Translations under genes and position numbers: made by a program
Assembly (NCBI GenBank): GCA_910576125.1
Contig: CAJTHM010000019.1
Location: forward strand, 1 to 64,000
DNA: 64,000 nucleotides
DNA from: Lachnospiraceae bacterium
GTDB lineage: Bacteria > Bacillota > Clostridia > Lachnospirales > Lachnospiraceae
Reading direction: 5' to 3'
The notes under the pieces: model-generated
The model's input: the letters and a program-made list of their open reading frames with translations, nothing else
Database searches by the model: none
Told to the model about the DNA's origin: nothing
Part shown: piece after piece, positions 1 to 8,460 of the stretch
Position numbering within the stretch: position 1 is the first letter of the stretch
Layout of the letters: each line of letters opens with the position of its first letter

Positions 1-96
1 CGGAGGATCTGTTCCTCTAATGGAGGTCTTCCTCCCATGATAAAACGGCAGCGATACTATGATTCCCTGAAAGAAGCAGCATAGGATACAAAATCC

Positions 97-690
97 TTGA
101 GGAAAATGTGTCAACTAATCTTGACAAAATCAGACAGGATTGCTGCGGCGCTCGGTACCGTATATGTCTGGTATGCCTGGTACACGTCTGCGCTCCCGGA
201 AGGAGAGAAGGCCATCGCCGATGTCTGGCAGTACAGCTCCACCGGCCGACTGGCAGGGGTCACCGGCAATGTGGACATGAACAGATTCTACACAGACTTT
301 TCTGGAAACACCGTTCCGGCGGAGCGGGAAGCAAGGTGCAATCTCAACATCAAGTCCTTCCAGGCAGCGGCCAATGCGGACGGGTACCGGGACGCTGATG
401 GCAAGCCTCTGGCGGAGGATGGCATTGATGGCTCGAAGACCCAGTATGTCCGGAGGCAGATCGCCCTACAGGCAAAAAAGTCCGGGGGCAGATATGTAGC
501 AGGCTCCACCGGGGCGGTCGTGGGATGGTGGCAGACACGCTGCAACGAAATCCTGGGCCACAGCCAGGCAGTGGATAAGAGGTACGGCCCGACATCCCGG
601 ACGGAGACCATGGCCGTGCAGCGCAAGCTGAGCCTGAAGGTCGATGGTATCGCTGGGTACAACAGCATCCAGGCAGCATTCTATAATTAG
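97..690 (+). pseudogene. GH25 lysozyme C-terminal remnant with peptidoglycan-binding-like tail
   Basis: The only start is TTG at 97. Residues about 40-70 contain WQYSSTG and GNVDMNRFY, the C-terminal signature of GH25 (phage/autolysin-type) muramidases. The rest, about residues 80-197, has two stretches resembling peptidoglycan-binding repeats (DGIDGSKTQ and VDGIAGYNS). The catalytic N-terminal three quarters of a GH25 domain (about 190 aa in the family) is missing from this frame, and the 96 bases upstream do not encode it. This is therefore either the decayed end of a phage-type endolysin or a gene broken upstream of the window. The stop is followed closely by a GC-rich hairpin. Confidence 0.6.
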
Positions 691-695
691 CAAAA

Positions 696-720
696 GGGCG
701 GCAGGGTCATCCTGCCGCCT
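696..720 (+). terminator. hairpin terminator after the lysozyme remnant
   Basis: A nine-base perfect stem (697-705 with 711-719) closes a five-base loop seven bases after the stop codon at 690. It is followed by only a short T-run, so it may act weakly. Confidence 0.5.
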
Positions 721-817
721 GTACCTTTGGGTAGATTATTCGTGACAAATTTCATGACAAAAAATTGTATTTGCATGACAAATCTCACATTTGAGACCCC
801 AATAATTTTAGGTAGCT

Positions 818-872
818 AAAAAGCCGCAAACCCTTGAATTTATTGGAAAATCGTTGGATTTGCGGCTTTAAA
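818..872 (-). terminator. terminator downstream of tRNA-Val (minus strand)
   Basis: AAAGCCGCAAA (about 820-830) and TTTGCGGCTTT (about 859-869) form an 11-bp inverted repeat. Read on the minus strand it lies just after the tRNA and ends in a T-run. Confidence 0.6.
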
Positions 873-878
873 TAAAAA

Positions 879-952
879 TGGAAGCAAAGGGGCTCGAACC
901 CTTGGCCTCCCGCTAGTCAGGCGAGCGCTCATCCCAGCTGAGCTATGCTTCC
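879..952 (-). tRNA. tRNA-Val (anticodon GAC)
   Basis: The minus strand folds into a full 74-nt cloverleaf. The acceptor stem is GGAAGCA/TGCTTCC with discriminator A73, the D stem is GCTC/GAGC, the anticodon stem is CTCGC/GCGGG, and the T arm is AAGGG-TTCGAGC-CCCTT. The anticodon loop reads CTGACTA, giving GAC (Val, codon GUC); A73 and A35/C36 fit valine identity. CCA is not encoded. Position 37 is T, where a purine is normally found. The next gene-free stretch upstream of it on this strand (1030-1230) is GC-rich and unexplained. Confidence 0.85.
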
Positions 953-1499
953 ATGCACCTATAATAACACAAATGAAAGAAAATGGGAAGAGGGAATTTT
1001 TAAAATTGAGAAAAATGAGAGGATTTTCGGGAGAGAATTCCGGGTGAGATGCAGGAACGAAAGTTACAGAGTCCCGCTTCCTCTGGTCTTGGGGCTTCTG
1101 GACTGCTCCGCCCGGCAGAAGGCGCCGAACAGCCTGGGGAGGCTGTCCTTTGGGACATGCACGCCGGTCCGGCCCCCGAATCTGTTCTTCTTCGCCGCTC
1201 AGGGCGGTGAGACGGGAATTAAATGCCATTTATATAGTATAGCATGTTTTTTGGGGATTGGTGTGTAGTTTTGGGATTCTCTCAGGATGAGGCGGCTTAT
1301 GGATTGGGGGACAAAGGCCGATATCCTAAGTAACCGTATTTAAGCGGAAGACTGCTATGCTCAAGACAGCCCCGGTTTTCCGATTCGCCCAAGAGGAGCA
1401 TATACGGCTGGCGGTCTGAAAGCTGTTGTAGTGATAGTGGCTTTGCTGCAGTTTTACGTGAATTCCAATGACGTGCAGTATGAAGAGGAGGAGAGAGCA

Positions 1500-2417
1500 A
1501 TGGGGGATTATGTGAATGGTATGTGGAAAGACAGCACAGGCAATGGGAATCCTGTGAACTTTAAGGGGAAATGGGGGGAGCACATCTTTACGGAAGAGGA
1601 GATACGGGCGCTCCTGAACGGGGAAGAGATATGTTTTGGATACAAGGGAAGAGATATTCGCGGTCATATACAGTATTGCTCCTATAATGGAAAGGAATAT
1701 ATAGGATTCAAGCCTGATTTCGACAAAGCATACGACAAAAAGCCTGTCTTCAGAGGCTCCACGTTCCGGCTGGACATGTGCAAGGAAGACATCATGGCCG
1801 AATTCATGAGGCGGAACTACTACGCGCGGCTGCGGAATGACGACAGGACGGAGATTGCATATCGGAGAATCGTCGACCAACAGGAACAGCGGGCCGGGGT
1901 AGACGTGGAATACACCCGGAACGGGAGGACATGTCTGGTTGATGAAAAAGCGCAGATGGACTACATCTTTAACGATGCGCCCCTGCCCACTTTCGCGCTG
2001 GAAATCATGGGAGTGAAGGGGGCGGAAGGGTGGTTCGTCAAGGATGGCCTGAAGACACAGTACTATATGTTCATCTGGCCCCACGCGGAGGGCGATTCGC
2101 TGACTGTGGACAGTATCCGATACGCGATGTACGCCTTTGTGGAGAAAAAGGCGCTGCAGGACGCGGTGGAAAAGCGGTACGGAACGAAAGAGGAGCTGAC
2201 AGAATGCGCCCGCCGTATCATGGCAGGCAAAATCGGCTATGAAAAGGGCAACAGAGTCTATTATAAGGAGAAGCCCTTTGACGCGGAGGGCTACCTGGTA
2301 TACACGAAAAAGCCGGTGTCCGGCCAGGAGGGCAAGGCGGAAGAGCCGGTCAATCTGGTGGTAAGCCGCCGCTGGATCGAATCCCTGGCGGAGGAGTACG
2401 GAACCGTGAGGCCATGA
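1500..2417 (+). CDS. orphan protein with topoisomerase C-terminal-like repeat
   Basis: I chose the ATG at 1500 because GAGGAGGAG lies just upstream; the frame is open back to 1431. The product is 305 aa, soluble, without signal peptide or membrane segment. Residues about 17-60 (FTEEEIRALLNGEEI, then a G.I.Y..YNGKEYIGF pattern) resemble the repeat at the C terminus of TopB-type topoisomerases of conjugative elements. The middle contains LVDEKAQMDYIF followed by PLPTFALEI, a D..EKxQ..(F/L)E pattern reminiscent of PD-(D/E)xK folds; that link is inference only. It stands alone between a tRNA and thrS. No function is assigned. Confidence 0.7.
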   Translation: MGDYVNGMWKDSTGNGNPVNFKGKWGEHIFTEEEIRALLNGEEICFGYKGRDIRGHIQYCSYNGKEYIGFKPDFDKAYDKKPVFRGSTFRLDMCKEDIMAEFMRRNYYARLRNDDRTEIAYRRIVDQQEQRAGVDVEYTRNGRTCLVDEKAQMDYIFNDAPLPTFALEIMGVKGAEGWFVKDGLKTQYYMFIWPHAEGDSLTVDSIRYAMYAFVEKKALQDAVEKRYGTKEELTECARRIMAGKIGYEKGNRVYYKEKPFDAEGYLVYTKKPVSGQEGKAEEPVNLVVSRRWIESLAEEYGTVRP

Positions 2418-2762
2418 GCCGACCACAACTGAATCACCAGCACAGCGCCAGAGCGTATAGAAGACCAGTCTGTACGCTCTTTCTTTTGCCTGGAAACAGC
2501 AAAACACATTTTTTCTGCCGGATTGTGCTTCCCCTGAAATCCGAGAGCATATTCAGCGTAACAGATTCCCCGGGACAGGTCTGCCAATCAGACATGGAAA
2601 ATTCAGCAACTCCCGGTTGCGCGAAAAAATGCAGTGCAAAATTCCCCACATGCCTGCAATCCGGCTCTTGACAAGCGGCCTGCGCCATGATAGGATAAGA
2701 GACAAATCAACATAAGAAAAAGCGATGACGGAAACAAGTAGCATAAAAATCGCAGACAGAGA

Positions 2763-2965
2763 GAGCGTCACAGGGTGGAAGACGCTTATGTGGATTCTAT
2801 GTGAAAACCATTCCTTAGCTGCAATGCTGAAAGTAGACGTAAGCGTTGCCGTACACCTGCGTTAAAGGTTAGGATTTGATGGAATCTGAAGTGAAAAATT
2901 AAGGTGGAACCGTGCAATGGGCACCCTTAAAGGTATGCGACACATATCTTTGGGGTGCTTTTCTT
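2763..2965 (+). promoter_or_regulatory. T-box leader of thrS
   Basis: The T-box core AAGGTGGAACCGTG is at 2901-2914. It is followed by a terminator in which GCACCC (2921-2926) pairs with GGGTGC (2953-2958), then a T-run. Immediately downstream is thrS, so the sensed tRNA should be tRNA-Thr. A short stem, AGCGTC/GACGCT around 2765-2787, marks the 5' part; I could not place the specifier codon with confidence. The stretch 2418-2760 before it shows no convincing gene. Confidence 0.85.
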
Positions 2966-3002
2966 ATGTGGATTAATAATCTTAAAGAAAGGAAGAGAAA
3001 AA

Positions 3003-4796
3003 ATGAAGATCAAGATGAGAGACGGTTCCATGAAAGAGGCGGCCTTTGAGGAGGAGCTGGGGAGGGACGCGTTCCGGCATACCACGGCCCATATCCTGGC
3101 CCAGGCGGTAAAGCGGCTCTATCCGGACGCGAAATGCGCCATCGGCCCGGCGATTCCGGAGGGGTTCTATACTGGAATCCAGGATAGGATTCCAGTATCA
3201 AAATTCTATTATGACTTCGAATTCCCGTTCCGGTTCTCGGAGGAGAATTTCCCGGAAGTGGAAGCGGAAATGCGGAAAAACGTGAAAGAAAATCTCCAAT
3301 TGCGTCAATTCACGGCAGACCGGAAGTGGGCCCTGGAGGAGATGGAAAGGCGGGGCGAGGATTATAAGGCGGAGATTCTGCGCGGGCTGCGGTCAGAGGA
3401 GGAGATTAGCTTTTACAGGCAGGGAGAGTATCTGGAGATGTGTGCCGGCCCCCATGTGGCCTATACCAGCGCGGTCAGGGCGTTCAAGCTGCTGTCCGTG
3501 GCGGGGGCCTACTGGCGCGGCGACGAGAGGAACAGGATGCTTACCCGGATCTACGGCACGTCCTTTCCGGATTCCAGGATGCTGGAGGAATATCTGAACC
3601 GCCTGGAGGAGGCGAAGCGCAGAGACCACAGAAAGCTGGGCAGAGAACTGGGGCTGTTCGCGCTGCTAAAGGAGGGGCCTGGTTTCCCTTTCTTTCTTCC
3701 CAGGGGCCTGGTTTTGAAGAATCTGCTCATCGACTATTGGAGGAGACTGCATGCCAGGGAGGGGTACCGGGAGATATCCACGCCGGTGATCTTGAACCGC
3801 GGGCTTTGGGAGACTTCCGGGCATTGGGAGCATTACAGGGATAAGATGTACGCCACGGTGATCGACGGGGAGGACTACGCCATAAAGCCCATGAGCTGTC
3901 CCGGCGGCATGCTGGTATACCAGATGGAGCCCCGTTCCTATCGCAATCTCCCCATGCGGGTCAGCGAGCTGGGGCTGATCCACAGAAACGAGAAGTCGGG
4001 AACCCTCCACGGACTCATGCGGGTGCGCTGCTGCACACAGGACGACGCCCACATCTTCATGATGCCGGAGCAGATCCAGGAGGAGATTAAGGGGGTGGCC
4101 CGGCTGATAGATGAGGTATATTCGAAATTTGGTTTCCAATATCACGTAGAACTGTCAACCAGGCCGGAGGATTCCGTGGGGAGCGATGAGGACTGGGCGA
4201 TGGCCACCGACGGCCTGCGGAATGCTTTGGAGGATTTAGGGCTGCCCTATGAGGTGACCCCCGGGGACGGGGCGTTCTACGGCCCGAAGATTGATTTCCA
4301 CCTGGAGGATTCCATCGGGAGGACATGGCAGTGCGGAACCATCCAGCTGGACTTCCAGCTGCCCCGGCGTTTCGGGGCGGAATACATCGGGGAGGACGGG
4401 AAGAAGCACCGCCCCATCATGATACACCGGGTGGTATTCGGCTCCATCGAGCGGTTCATGGGCATCCTGATAGAGCATTTCGAGGGGAAGTTCCCGCTGT
4501 GGCTGTCCCCGGTACAGGTGAAGGTGCTGCCTGTCTCGGATAAATATATGGATTATGCGCGGGAGATGGAAAGCGCCATGAAGAAGGAGGGCCTGCGCTG
4601 CGAGACGGATGCCAGAGGGGAGAAGATAGGCTGCAAAATCAGGACGGCGCAGATGGAAAGGGTGCCCTATATGCTCATCGTAGGCGAGAAGGAAACCGGA
4701 ACCGGATACGTCTCTGTCCGGAAACGGGAGGAGGGCGACCTGGGGAGGATGCCGCTGGAGAGATTCCTGGGGATGCTGAAAGAGGAAGGAATCTGA
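3003..4796 (+). CDS. thrS: threonyl-tRNA synthetase, TGS-less and with a 13-residue insertion
   Basis: Class II synthetase that charges tRNA-Thr in the cytoplasm. The start ATG at 3003 follows GGAAG; the product is 597 aa against about 640 in the family. The catalytic zinc ligands are visible in MSCPGGM, DDAHIF and IHRVV, and the editing domain keeps RHTTAHILAQ. Only about 24 residues precede the editing domain, so most of the N-terminal TGS domain is missing. Family members read GFYYDF at the editing domain; here 13 extra residues (TGIQDRIPVSKFY) interrupt it, encoded by a perfect 12-bp inverted repeat flanked by a TTCTAT duplication. The T-box upstream indicates control by uncharged tRNA-Thr. 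The frame remains intact, so the enzyme is probably made. Confidence 0.95.
   Translation: MKIKMRDGSMKEAAFEEELGRDAFRHTTAHILAQAVKRLYPDAKCAIGPAIPEGFYTGIQDRIPVSKFYYDFEFPFRFSEENFPEVEAEMRKNVKENLQLRQFTADRKWALEEMERRGEDYKAEILRGLRSEEEISFYRQGEYLEMCAGPHVAYTSAVRAFKLLSVAGAYWRGDERNRMLTRIYGTSFPDSRMLEEYLNRLEEAKRRDHRKLGRELGLFALLKEGPGFPFFLPRGLVLKNLLIDYWRRLHAREGYREISTPVILNRGLWETSGHWEHYRDKMYATVIDGEDYAIKPMSCPGGMLVYQMEPRSYRNLPMRVSELGLIHRNEKSGTLHGLMRVRCCTQDDAHIFMMPEQIQEEIKGVARLIDEVYSKFGFQYHVELSTRPEDSVGSDEDWAMATDGLRNALEDLGLPYEVTPGDGAFYGPKIDFHLEDSIGRTWQCGTIQLDFQLPRRFGAEYIGEDGKKHRPIMIHRVVFGSIERFMGILIEHFEGKFPLWLSPVQVKVLPVSDKYMDYAREMESAMKKEGLRCETDARGEKIGCKIRTAQMERVPYMLIVGEKETGTGYVSVRKREEGDLGRMPLERFLGMLKEEGI
3169..3198. 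repeat. 12-bp perfect inverted repeat inserted in frame in thrS
   Basis: Arms at 3169-3180 and 3187-3198 are perfect reverse complements around a 6-base spacer. TTCTAT occurs on both sides of the extra DNA (3165-3170 and 3204-3209), as expected for a 6-bp target duplication. The total gain is 39 bp (13 codons), which leaves the reading frame open. Confidence 0.75.
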
Positions 4797-4924
4797 GCGT
4801 TGGACACTTTATCGGCCATGTGGCAAGCAGGATTCCGGATTCTCGGAAAAACGCAAAGCTTCTCGAAAACAACAAAAAACAAAATAAACCCACAAAAATA
4901 TTAAGGGAAATAGTGCCAGATTTA

Positions 4925-4953
4925 TTGACATTTGGATGACATAGGCATATACT
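4925..4953 (+). promoter_or_regulatory. sigma-A type promoter upstream of the glycyl radical enzyme
   Basis: TTGACA (4925-4930), 17-base spacer, TATACT (4948-4953). It lies 236 bp before the dehydratase start. The inverted-repeat element at 4999-5101 sits between it and the gene, in the would-be leader. Confidence 0.6.
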
Positions 4954-4998
4954 GAATAGGAAAGATGCTTGTTCCGGGAATCACGACTCACAAGAAGA

Positions 4999-5101
4999 TA
5001 TACTGCATAACGCCAGAATTTACCATACTGCATTTGTGAAACGTATATGGCTGGCGTTATGTAGTCAGGCTACCCGGATATTTTAACTGTTAAGCAGTGT
5101 A
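4999..5101 (+). repeat. ~100-bp inverted-repeat element, copy C
   Basis: It starts ATACTGCATAACGCC and ends GTTAAGCAGTGT, and an internal CTGGCGTTATGTAGT is the reverse complement of the left end with one mismatch. The same layout recurs at 37046-37146 and, inverted, at 46761-46862. This is the most diverged copy: ends and inner hairpin are kept, the middle differs. No coding capacity. It looks like a non-autonomous (MITE/REP-like) element. Confidence 0.7.
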
Positions 5102-5188
5102 AATGACAGCCTCAAAGAACACAAAATCGAACTGAGAGAAAATAGAACACAAAAGAACACGAAGCGGTCAACACAGAAAGGAGCACCA

Positions 5189-7714
5189 ATGGCCAAATAT
5201 TACACACAGGAAATCCCCAAAACGGACAGAATCCCCAGGCTGGTAGCGCATCTCTACGCCAAGATGCCGGAAATCGAATCCGCCAGGGCCAGGCTGATCA
5301 CAGAATCCTATAAGGCGACAGAAGACAAATCGATAATCATGCGGCGCGCCCTGGCATTTGCCCATATTTTGGACAATATCCCCATCATCATCCGGGAGGA
5401 CGAGCTGGTGGTAGGCAGCACCACCATCGCCCCCAGAGGCTGCCAGACCTACCCGGAATTTTCCTACAAATGGCTGGAGAGCGAATTCGACACCGTGGCA
5501 GCCCGCAAGGCAGACCCCTTCTACATAGCCGAACAGACCAAGCGGGAGCTGCTGGAGGCGGACGCCTACTGGGAGGGGAAGACCACCAGCGAACTGGCCA
5601 CTTCCCTCATGACCGAGGAGACGAAGAAAGCCATTGAGCACAATATCTTTACCCCCGGCAACTATTTCTACAACGGTGTGGGCCATGTGACCGTCCAGTA
5701 TGACAAGATTCTGGCCATAGGCTACAGGGGGCTTATCGAAGAGATACAGGCGGAGCTGGACAAGTGCAGCCCTGGCGACGAAGATTATTGCACCAAGAGC
5801 CAGTTCCTGAAAGCGGCCGTCCTAAGCTGCGAGGCCGTGATTCGCTATGCCCGCAGATATGCCCGGCTGGCGGAGGAAGAGGCAGCTTCCTGCACTGACT
5901 CCGCGAGAAAGCAGGAGCTTCTGCAGATAGCGGCCAACTGCGCCAGGGTGCCGGAACACGGAGCCGCCACGTTCCATGAGGCCTGCCAGAGCTTCTGGTT
6001 CGTGCAGCAGCTTCTGCAGCTGGAGTCCAGCGGGCATTCCATCTCCCCGGGTCGCTTCGACCAGTATATGTATCCTTACTATAAGAAAGACCTGGAGGCC
6101 GGGAGGCTGACCAGGGAATCCGCCCAGGAGCTGATCGACTGTATCTGGGTGAAATTGAACGATTTGAACAAATGCCGTGACGCTGCCAGCGCGGAAGGGT
6201 TCGCGGGCTACAGCCTGTTCCAGAACCTGATTGTGGGCGGACAGGACAAAGAGGGGTTAGACGTGACGAATGACCTGAGCTTCATGTGCATCACGGCCTC
6301 CAAGCATGTGTTCCTGCCCCAGCCTTCCCTTTCCATCCGGGTGTGGAACAAGTCGCCCCACGAGCTGCTGCTGAAGGCGGCGGATCTGACGCGCACGGGC
6401 ATCGGCCTGCCTGCGTATTACAATGATGAAGTCATTATCCCCTCGCTGCTGAGCAGAGGCCTTACCCTGGAGGACGCCAGGGATTACAATATCATCGGCT
6501 GCGTGGAGCCCCAGAAAGCCGGCAAGACGGAGGGCTGGCATGACGCGGCGTTCTACAATATGTGCCGCCCCCTGGAGCTGGTGTTCTCCAATGGCTGGGA
6601 CAAGGGTGAGAAGATCAGCATAGAGACCGGGGCCGTGGAGGACATGGCTACCTTTGAGGAGTTCTATGACGCCTATAAGAAGCAGATGGATTACAACATC
6701 TCCCTGCTGGTGAACGCGGACAACGCCATCGACGTGGCCCATGCCACCCGCTGCCCGCTACCGTTCCTGTCCTGCATGGTGGACGACTGCGTGAAGCGTG
6801 GCAAGAGCGTCCAGGAGGGCGGCGCGGTCTACAATTTCACCGGCCCACAGGGCTTTGGCATCGCCAACATGGCGGACTCGCTGTATGCGATCAAGAAGCT
6901 GGTGTTTGACGAGAAAAAGGTGACTCTGGCGGAGTACAAGCGGGCGTTGGCCATGAACTACGGCCAGGGCTTCGATGCCGTCAGCGCGGGAGAAATCGTC
7001 ACGGAAATCCTGCGTGAGATGAACAGAAACAGCATGACCGTGGACGAAGCCCAGATTGCGGGTATGATTCAGACAGTGATGAACACGGAGCTTCCGGCGG
7101 AGGAGAAGAAGAGATACGAAGCCCTGCGGGCCATGATAGACGAAGTGCCCAAGTTCGGCAACGACAATGAGGAAGTGGACATGTTCGCCCGGGACGTGGC
7201 ATACACGTACACAAAACCGTTGCTGAATTATCGGAATCCCAGAGGCGGCCAGTTCCAGGCGGGGCTGTATCCCGTGTCCGCCAACGTGCCACTGGGAGCC
7301 CAGACCGGAGCTACCCCGGACGGCAGATTGGCCCACACCCCTGTGGCGGACGGCGTGTCCCCCTCGGCGGGTAAGGACGTGTACGGCCCCACCGCGGCGG
7401 CGAATTCCGTGTCCAAGCTGGACCACGGCATCGCCTCCAACGGCACCCTGTTCAACCAGAAGTTCCATCCCACGGCACTCAGCGGGGAGAAGGGGCTGGA
7501 GAACTTCGTGGCGCTGATTCGCTCCTATTTCGACCAGAAGGGGAGCCATATGCAGTTCAATGTGGTGGACAGGGAGACCCTGCTGGACGCCCAGGCCCAT
7601 CCCGAGAAGTACGCCCACCTGGTGGTGCGGGTGGCAGGGTACAGCGCACTGTTCACGACGCTTTCCAAGTCCTTGCAGGACGACATCATCCGGAGGACGG
7701 AGCAGGGGTTCTGA
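5189..7714 (+). CDS. glycyl radical diol dehydratase (B12-independent propanediol/glycerol dehydratase type)
   Basis: Signature enzyme of the microcompartment: radical dehydration of 1,2-propanediol (or glycerol) to the aldehyde. 841 aa, normal for the family. The thiyl Cys438 and Glu440 lie in GCVEPQ, and the radical Gly817 lies in RVAGYSALF near the C terminus. His166 in YNGVGHVTVQYDK matches the catalytic His region of diol dehydratases rather than choline lyase. There is no N-terminal extension that could act as an encapsulation peptide. RBS AAAGGAG precedes ATG 5189. The aldolase and PduP/PduL genes downstream favour propanediol from fucose or rhamnose; glycerol cannot be excluded. The activase gene is unusually far away (9691). 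Confidence 0.93.
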   Translation: MAKYYTQEIPKTDRIPRLVAHLYAKMPEIESARARLITESYKATEDKSIIMRRALAFAHILDNIPIIIREDELVVGSTTIAPRGCQTYPEFSYKWLESEFDTVAARKADPFYIAEQTKRELLEADAYWEGKTTSELATSLMTEETKKAIEHNIFTPGNYFYNGVGHVTVQYDKILAIGYRGLIEEIQAELDKCSPGDEDYCTKSQFLKAAVLSCEAVIRYARRYARLAEEEAASCTDSARKQELLQIAANCARVPEHGAATFHEACQSFWFVQQLLQLESSGHSISPGRFDQYMYPYYKKDLEAGRLTRESAQELIDCIWVKLNDLNKCRDAASAEGFAGYSLFQNLIVGGQDKEGLDVTNDLSFMCITASKHVFLPQPSLSIRVWNKSPHELLLKAADLTRTGIGLPAYYNDEVIIPSLLSRGLTLEDARDYNIIGCVEPQKAGKTEGWHDAAFYNMCRPLELVFSNGWDKGEKISIETGAVEDMATFEEFYDAYKKQMDYNISLLVNADNAIDVAHATRCPLPFLSCMVDDCVKRGKSVQEGGAVYNFTGPQGFGIANMADSLYAIKKLVFDEKKVTLAEYKRALAMNYGQGFDAVSAGEIVTEILREMNRNSMTVDEAQIAGMIQTVMNTELPAEEKKRYEALRAMIDEVPKFGNDNEEVDMFARDVAYTYTKPLLNYRNPRGGQFQAGLYPVSANVPLGAQTGATPDGRLAHTPVADGVSPSAGKDVYGPTAAANSVSKLDHGIASNGTLFNQKFHPTALSGEKGLENFVALIRSYFDQKGSHMQFNVVDRETLLDAQAHPEKYAHLVVRVAGYSALFTTLSKSLQDDIIRRTEQGF

Positions 7715-7719
7715 GAATT

Positions 7720-7908
7720 ATGGAAAAACCGATGCTCAGCGAGCATTTTGACGTAGGCGATATCAGGAAAATCAGGGAATATAATTCTCTGCGTCATATT
7801 GGGATGACACCGGATGAAATAGTGGAAGATATTAAAAAGGGTGCTGCCGGATTGCTTGCGGGGCTAAGGAAAGACAAAAGCGAGGGGCACTGCTTGGGAA
7901 AGAGGTGA
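7720..7908 (+). CDS. small conserved-looking protein after the dehydratase
   Basis: 62 aa, starting five bases after the dehydratase stop and ending seven bases before the next start, so it is probably co-transcribed. It is charged and helical (FDVGDIRKIREYN, then GMTPDEIVEDIKKGA), without membrane segment or Cys. The SD is weak (GGAGCAGGGG in the end of the upstream gene). I do not recognise a family; its position suggests an accessory role to the dehydratase, which is inference. Confidence 0.6.
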   Translation: MEKPMLSEHFDVGDIRKIREYNSLRHIGMTPDEIVEDIKKGAAGLLAGLRKDKSEGHCLGKR

Positions 7909-7915
7909 AAGCCAT

Positions 7916-8447
7916 ATGGCAATCCAAACATCCGCACAGGAGACCATTAATACGTTAGACGCGATTTTTGAACGACATAGAAATGACCGTATCTGTGTTT
8001 TGGGAACGACATGCTGCGGTAAAACCACTTTGCTGCGGCAGATACCCGGCTGCGTGGATTTGGATGATGAATTATGGCCACAGTTGACCCAGGAAGAAGC
8101 GGATTTTATCAGCCGAAAGCCGTGGACGAAAGAAATCGGAGACTTTATTGACAGGCTTGTCTATGAGAGGATTTCCGTAAAACCTGGGCATCCGTTATTC
8201 ACAACGATTATTGTAGAATGTGATGTGGTAATCTATCTTGATATCAGCGAAGCGCTGTTGGCAGAGCACTGCAAAAAGAGAGGGAATAGTTTTACGGATG
8301 CAAAAAATGTAAAGGATGCTGTGGAGGGGGACTGGAACCATCACAGAGAAAAAGGCGGGAAAACCTTTTACTATCTATGTGTCACAGAATAAAGGTGCGG
8401 CTGACCTGATTGCAAAGCTGGGGAAAGCGAAAATCATAAAGCTATAG
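7916..8447 (+). pseudogene. P-loop kinase-like protein, probably frameshifted near its end
   Basis: The uninterrupted frame runs 7916-8392 (158 aa). Walker A is GTTCCGKTT at about residues 30-38, and CDVVIYLDISEALLAEHC resembles the LID side of small nucleotide kinases. The other frame continues through IYVSQNKGAADLIAKLG to a stop at 8445-8447, and reads like the true family C terminus. A single-base indel around 8355-8370 (near AAAACCTTTT) would join the two. Either the gene is broken, the reading is in error, or the short form is real. The substrate is unknown. Confidence 0.55.
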
Positions 8448-8460
8448 AGCGAGGAACATA

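Noticed and set aside
840..1229. 129-aa minus-strand ORF upstream of and across the tRNA
   Set aside because: It reads through the tRNA-Val gene and shows no recognisable domain or SD; treated as chance frame over a GC-rich non-coding stretch.
945..1268. 107-aa plus-strand ORF
   Set aside because: Overlaps the tRNA 5' end and the same GC-rich segment; low-complexity reading without SD.
2418..2760. several short ORFs on both strands between the orphan gene and the T-box
   Set aside because: No SD, no family pattern, and mutual overlap; nothing supportable.
4809..5033. 74-aa minus-strand hydrophobic ORF
   Set aside because: Begins inside the inverted-repeat element and crosses the dehydratase promoter; hydrophobicity comes from AT-rich DNA.
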